Source of the DNA: an uncultured Lachnospiraceae bacterium
GTDB taxonomy: Bacteria > Bacillota > Clostridia > Lachnospirales > Lachnospiraceae
Length of the DNA: 64,000 bases
NCBI GenBank assembly: GCA_944376125.1
Contig: CALWBQ010000044.1
Location: 1 to 64,000 of the forward strand
Direction: 5' to 3'
Below the pieces are notes generated by a model. That model was not told where the DNA came from and ran no database searches. It was given only the letters and a program-made list of their open reading frames with translations. Shown here piece after piece: positions 60,994 to 64,000 of the stretch (position 1 is its first letter; each line of letters starts with the position of its first letter). The translations under genes were made by a program, and so were the position numbers.

Positions 60994-62190
60994 AAGAGGA
61001 CGCCTGACTTTTTTGCGGGTGATCTCCACCAAATTCAGAAGGGTCATGTCAACGACAGTCGTTTTGACTGGATCCTTCTGAACCAGCCCTTTCAAAGCAG
61101 CCATCACAGACAGTCGGTCTTCCTCTTTTTCCATATCGATAAAGTCAACGATGATAATCCCTGAGAGATTTCTGAGACGCATCTGGCGGGCCACTTCCTC
61201 AGCTGCCTCCAGATTGATTTTCAGGACAGTTTCGCGAAATTGCTTTTTCCCTGAAAATTTTCCCGAGTTCACATCGATTACGGTCATAGCCTCTGTCGGC
61301 TCGATCACAAGGTAGCCTCCGGACTTTAACCATACTCTGGGCTGAAGTGCCTGTGTGATGGCCGTCTCCAGGCTGTAGAGAACCGAGAGAGAAAGCATGG
61401 GATCCTGATACAGAGTCAGCTTTTGCAGATCCTCCGGCTGACTGGCAGACAGGTAGGCTTTTAATGTGCCGTAGATCTCGGGATCATCCGTAACAATGGC
61501 TTCGAGACTCCCGAAATGGGTGCTTTTTAAGTCTGTCACGTATCCGGCTGGAGACTGATAGAGGATGCTCCCCGGTGTTCGGTAACTGCATTCTCTGGTA
61601 AGGCTGGTAAACTGCTGCTTCAGAACTGTGTATTCTTCCAGAATCCGCTCAGGAGGAACTTCCCTTGCATTGGTGCGCACAATGAGCCCCCACTGGGAAA
61701 CACCAGCCTCCTCCAGCATTGTCCGAACTGTGTCTTTCCAAGATCGGGAAGAGATCTTGGAGGAAAAACCGATCTGACTGGAACCGGTGGTCAGAACACA
61801 GTATCTGCCTGTCAGAGAAAGATTTGAGGTCAGGACAGGTGCTTTTGTCTTCACAGCTTCTCTGGAAACCTGAACAAGGAGCTCGTCACCCTCTTTCAGC
61901 ACGCAGGTCTCAGACTGGGAAGGAAGCCCGGAGCGAAGTATCCAGTGCCTCCGATTGTCTGTCAAGCTGTAATACCCAGTCAGGTCTTCATTGATCCGGA
62001 TAAAGGCGGCATCAATGTTTTTAACAACCTTCTGCACTCTTCCTACATAGATATTGCCCAGGATCGAATGCTGTGACCTGGGCTCTAACGCAATCTGAAC
62101 CGGCTTGCTGTCTTCCGTCAAGACAGAAGCAATCTGATTCTTATATTCTGTTATAATCAATTTCGTGTGGACGGATGGATGGTAATTCAA
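60916..62190 (-). CDS. rng: Ribonuclease G/E family protein, short form without zinc link
   Basis: 424 residues. S1-like N-terminal part (HSILGNIYVGRVQKVVKNIDAAFIRI), then the catalytic core: VIDVNSGKFSGKK and IIIVDFIDMEKEEDR carry the two metal-binding aspartates. After LVEITRKKVRRPL the protein ends within 30 residues, without the CPxC zinc-link and the dimerisation part seen in E. coli RNase G (489 residues). The best start is TTG 62190, 6 bases after AAAGGAG; the ATG at 62194-62196 lies against that site. The 3' end overlaps the MFS gene. Confidence 0.85.
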   Translation of the reverse strand: MNYHPSVHTKLIITEYKNQIASVLTEDSKPVQIALEPRSQHSILGNIYVGRVQKVVKNIDAAFIRINEDLTGYYSLTDNRRHWILRSGLPSQSETCVLKEGDELLVQVSREAVKTKAPVLTSNLSLTGRYCVLTTGSSQIGFSSKISSRSWKDTVRTMLEEAGVSQWGLIVRTNAREVPPERILEEYTVLKQQFTSLTRECSYRTPGSILYQSPAGYVTDLKSTHFGSLEAIVTDDPEIYGTLKAYLSASQPEDLQKLTLYQDPMLSLSVLYSLETAITQALQPRVWLKSGGYLVIEPTEAMTVIDVNSGKFSGKKQFRETVLKINLEAAEEVARQMRLRNLSGIIIVDFIDMEKEEDRLSVMAALKGLVQKDPVKTTVVDMTLLNLVEITRKKVRRPLLEQAAGLLRPPIVKNGKQADQNNID

Positions 62191-62203
62191 TGGCATCTCC
62201 TTT

Positions 62204-62974
62204 TTATAAAAGATCTTCCCCTACAGCGTCCAGGGGAACCAGAATATTGCCGTCTGCCGATTGAGCATCGCCAGGCTGCCTTGTATAGAGTTCTTCTCTC
62301 TGAATCAAGAAGGCAAATTCTGAAAGGGTTTCTCCGGCCTCTTTGCAGTAGGCATCCAGAATCATTTCCGGCTTTACATTGGCACTGCTTCCAGCGGAAA
62401 TCCGTAAGAGAATACCGGGAGCCAGACTGCGTCCTGCTGCATCCTGCTTCTCTTCCGGAACAGGACAGGACAAGAGTCGGCTTTCATAGATCAGGGGCTT
62501 CAGATCCATTTCCTTTTCCCCCTTTTTGGTCTTTTTTATTACCGGGATAGAGGGACGGCTTAAAAAGTCCAGGAGCCCCTGGAACCAGGCTGTTTCGTCT
62601 TCCGGTTCATAGCCAGGACGAAACTGAATGGTATAATCGGCGGCGGCAACAGCAGCCATGCCATTCAGCGCCTTTTCCGGGAGCAGCCGATAACTGAGAA
62701 CCCGGATGCCCTCCACGGACACCTCATTTATGCGGCGAATCATTTCCTCGGAGGATTCGGTAGAATGAACTTCAATGTCCATATATTCTCCATTGCTGGT
62801 CAGCCCCACACTTAGCGGTGAGGCGAAGGACATAATCTGATGGGGACTGAATCCTTCGCTGTAGCGAATATCTACATCAGCCCGGCGCATAGCCTTCTGG
62901 AAATAGCGCATGATATCCAGATGGCCGATGAATTTCATCTCTCCTTGTTTGGAAAACTTAATTCTTATTTTCAT
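62204..62974 (-). CDS. DUF2344 (TIGR03936) radical-SAM-associated protein
   Basis: 256 residues. RIKFSKQGEMKFIGHLDIMRYFQKAMRRA and YSEGFSPHQIMSFASPLSVGLTSNGEYMDIEV are diagnostic. Members are always near or fused to the TIGR03960 radical SAM protein, as here (17-base overlap), and upstream of rng and rplU. Biochemical role unknown; an RNA-modification link is often suggested. Confidence 0.9.
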   Translation of the reverse strand: MKIRIKFSKQGEMKFIGHLDIMRYFQKAMRRADVDIRYSEGFSPHQIMSFASPLSVGLTSNGEYMDIEVHSTESSEEMIRRINEVSVEGIRVLSYRLLPEKALNGMAAVAAADYTIQFRPGYEPEDETAWFQGLLDFLSRPSIPVIKKTKKGEKEMDLKPLIYESRLLSCPVPEEKQDAAGRSLAPGILLRISAGSSANVKPEMILDAYCKEAGETLSEFAFLIQREELYTRQPGDAQSADGNILVPLDAVGEDLL

Positions 62975-64000
62975 AGCAGACTCCTCCTTTCCAGCGCATT
63001 GCTCCGCAGCCAGAACATCTCTGACGGCAGTTGGGTGTTACGGTTTCATTTAGGGCATTCTTCCATTCCCGTTTTAAAAACTCTTTTGAAACGCCTGCAT
63101 CTATAAAGTCCCATGGGAAAATCTCATCCATGTCCCGCTCCCTAGTGGTATAAAAATCGATGGACAGGCCGCAGGTCTCAAACGCCTTCATCCAGATATC
63201 ATTGTGGAAACATTCGGACCAGGAATCGTAGAGTGCACCGTTTTTGTAGGCTTCTTCCAACAGTGCGCCGGTTTTCCGATCCCCTCTGGCAAAGACTCCT
63301 TCCAGAACAGTCAGATCTGCCTCGTGCCAGTTGTACCGCAGGCTCTTGTAATTGAGCATTTCCCGGAATTTTCCGCGAACAATATTTGCCTTTTCCAGGA
63401 ACTCTTCTTTGGTGCACATTCTGGCCCACTGGAAGGGCGTAAAAGGTTTCGGAACAAAGAAGGAGGAGCTGGCTGTGACCTGAACCTTCCCCTGACGTTT
63501 TTCCTTTGGTACTTCATCATAATAGGTTTCTGCCACTTTCTCAGAAAGCAGGGCGATGCCCTCCATATCCTCCACAGTTTCTGTGGGGAGTCCCAGCATG
63601 AAATACAGCTTAACTCGGTTCCATCCGCCGCGGAACGCCTCGGCGGCCCCAGAAAGGATCGCCTCTTCCGTAAGGCCCTTGTTGATGACATCCCTTAAAC
63701 GCTGAGAGCCGGCCTCAGGAGCGAAGGTCAAGCTGCTTTTCTTTACATCCTGGACTTTGCTCATTACATCCAGAGAGAAGGCATCGATCCGCAGAGAGGG
63801 AAGGGAAATATTGACCCCTTTTCCGTGAAACTCATCAATGAGAAAGGTCACAAGCCCCTCTAATTCAGTATAATCACTGGAGCTTAAGGAGCTGAGGGAA
63901 ATCTCCTCATGTCCGGTGCTTTTCAGCATTTTATATGCATAGTCCTTCAGATAATCCAGGCTATGCTCCCGAAGCGGGCGGTAAACATTTCCCGCCTGAC
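62958..64000 (-). CDS. TIGR03960-type B12-binding-like radical SAM protein, C-terminal part
   Basis: 347 codons visible, open to the window edge. The frame starts QAGNVYRPLREHSL, the residues that directly follow the radical SAM CxxxCxxC motif, which itself lies outside. Then SLPSLRIDAFS, TFAPEAGSQRLRDVINKGL, YFMLGLPTETVEDMEGI, FVPKPFTPFQWARM and the C-terminal Cys-rich CRQRCSGCGAMRW, which may bind a second cluster. The family is conserved in Firmicutes beside DUF2344, rng and rplU. Confidence 0.9.
   Translation of the reverse strand, partial: QAGNVYRPLREHSLDYLKDYAYKMLKSTGHEEISLSSLSSSDYTELEGLVTFLIDEFHGKGVNISLPSLRIDAFSLDVMSKVQDVKKSSLTFAPEAGSQRLRDVINKGLTEEAILSGAAEAFRGGWNRVKLYFMLGLPTETVEDMEGIALLSEKVAETYYDEVPKEKRQGKVQVTASSSFFVPKPFTPFQWARMCTKEEFLEKANIVRGKFREMLNYKSLRYNWHEADLTVLEGVFARGDRKTGALLEEAYKNGALYDSWSECFHNDIWMKAFETCGLSIDFYTTRERDMDEIFPWDFIDAGVSKEFLKREWKNALNETVTPNCRQRCSGCGAMRWKGGVCYENKN

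Overview
The window reads as a chromosomal housekeeping segment of a spore-forming, low-to-mid GC Firmicute, most likely a Lachnospiraceae member (Clostridium cluster XIVa type). The reasons are the sporulation genes yqfC, yqfD and a spoVB-like flippase, the clostridial gene orders (rpsU-yqfC-yqfD-phoH-ybeY; mreC-mreD-mrdA-minCDE-rodA; rplU-prp-rpmA-obgE-yhbY-nadD/yqeK-rsfS next to lexA), strong AGGAGG-type ribosome binding sites with frequent GTG/TTG starts, and W-rich clostridial wall-binding repeats. I see no phage, insertion sequence, CRISPR array, tRNA or rRNA.

Layout. 1-667: C-terminal end of a secreted-type LprI-like protein. 747-849: a perfect 48-bp palindrome and a related dyad before alaS. 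926-9929: alaS, rpsU, yqfC, yqfD, phoH, ybeY, a DUF3048 lipoprotein and a spoVB-like flippase. 10016-16381: a small membrane-anchored protein, two flavoproteins, and proB-ynzC-fthC-proA. 16542-26863: miaB, an L,D-transpeptidase, mutS-mutL-miaA, a YnbB-type PLP enzyme and DUF4321. 26925-36388: radC-mreC-mreD-mrdA-minC-minD-minE-rodA, then a methylglyoxal-synthase-like gene and a D,D-carboxypeptidase; this is the elongation and septum-placement block. 36477-38164: an orphan P-loop protein followed by two gene remnants (amidohydrolase tail, 5'-truncated cysteine desulfidase). 38314-44301: a division/wall block (HlyD-like adaptor, yggS, sepF, ylmH, aroB, lspA, rluD). 44474-52249: a cytidylate-kinase-like gene, an NlpC/P60 hydrolase, an LCP wall ligase, a coiled-coil repeat protein, a TtcA-like thiolase, a Xer recombinase and a PH-domain protein. 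52342-53466: the divergent SOS pair yneA-like/lexA with several LexA boxes. 53560-57956 (minus): the rplU to rsfS operon with an L21 leader and the Prp/L27 processing pair. 58055-60993: a glycine-riboswitch-controlled alsT and a divergent MFS gene, apparently inserted between rng and rplU. 60916-64000 (minus): rng, a DUF2344 gene and a partial radical SAM gene.

Most genes work in envelope growth, division, translation, RNA modification and DNA repair. The observations I rate highest are: the mgsA-like gene, which carries Gly where the catalytic Asp of methylglyoxal synthase is expected; a short Gly-Pro-Gly motif recurring in four exported proteins; the disruption of the rng-rplU junction, with an RNase G lacking its zinc-link cysteines; the 54-bp repeat coiled-coil protein; and the orphan P-loop protein. 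All family assignments come from reading motifs and gene order; no database search was possible.
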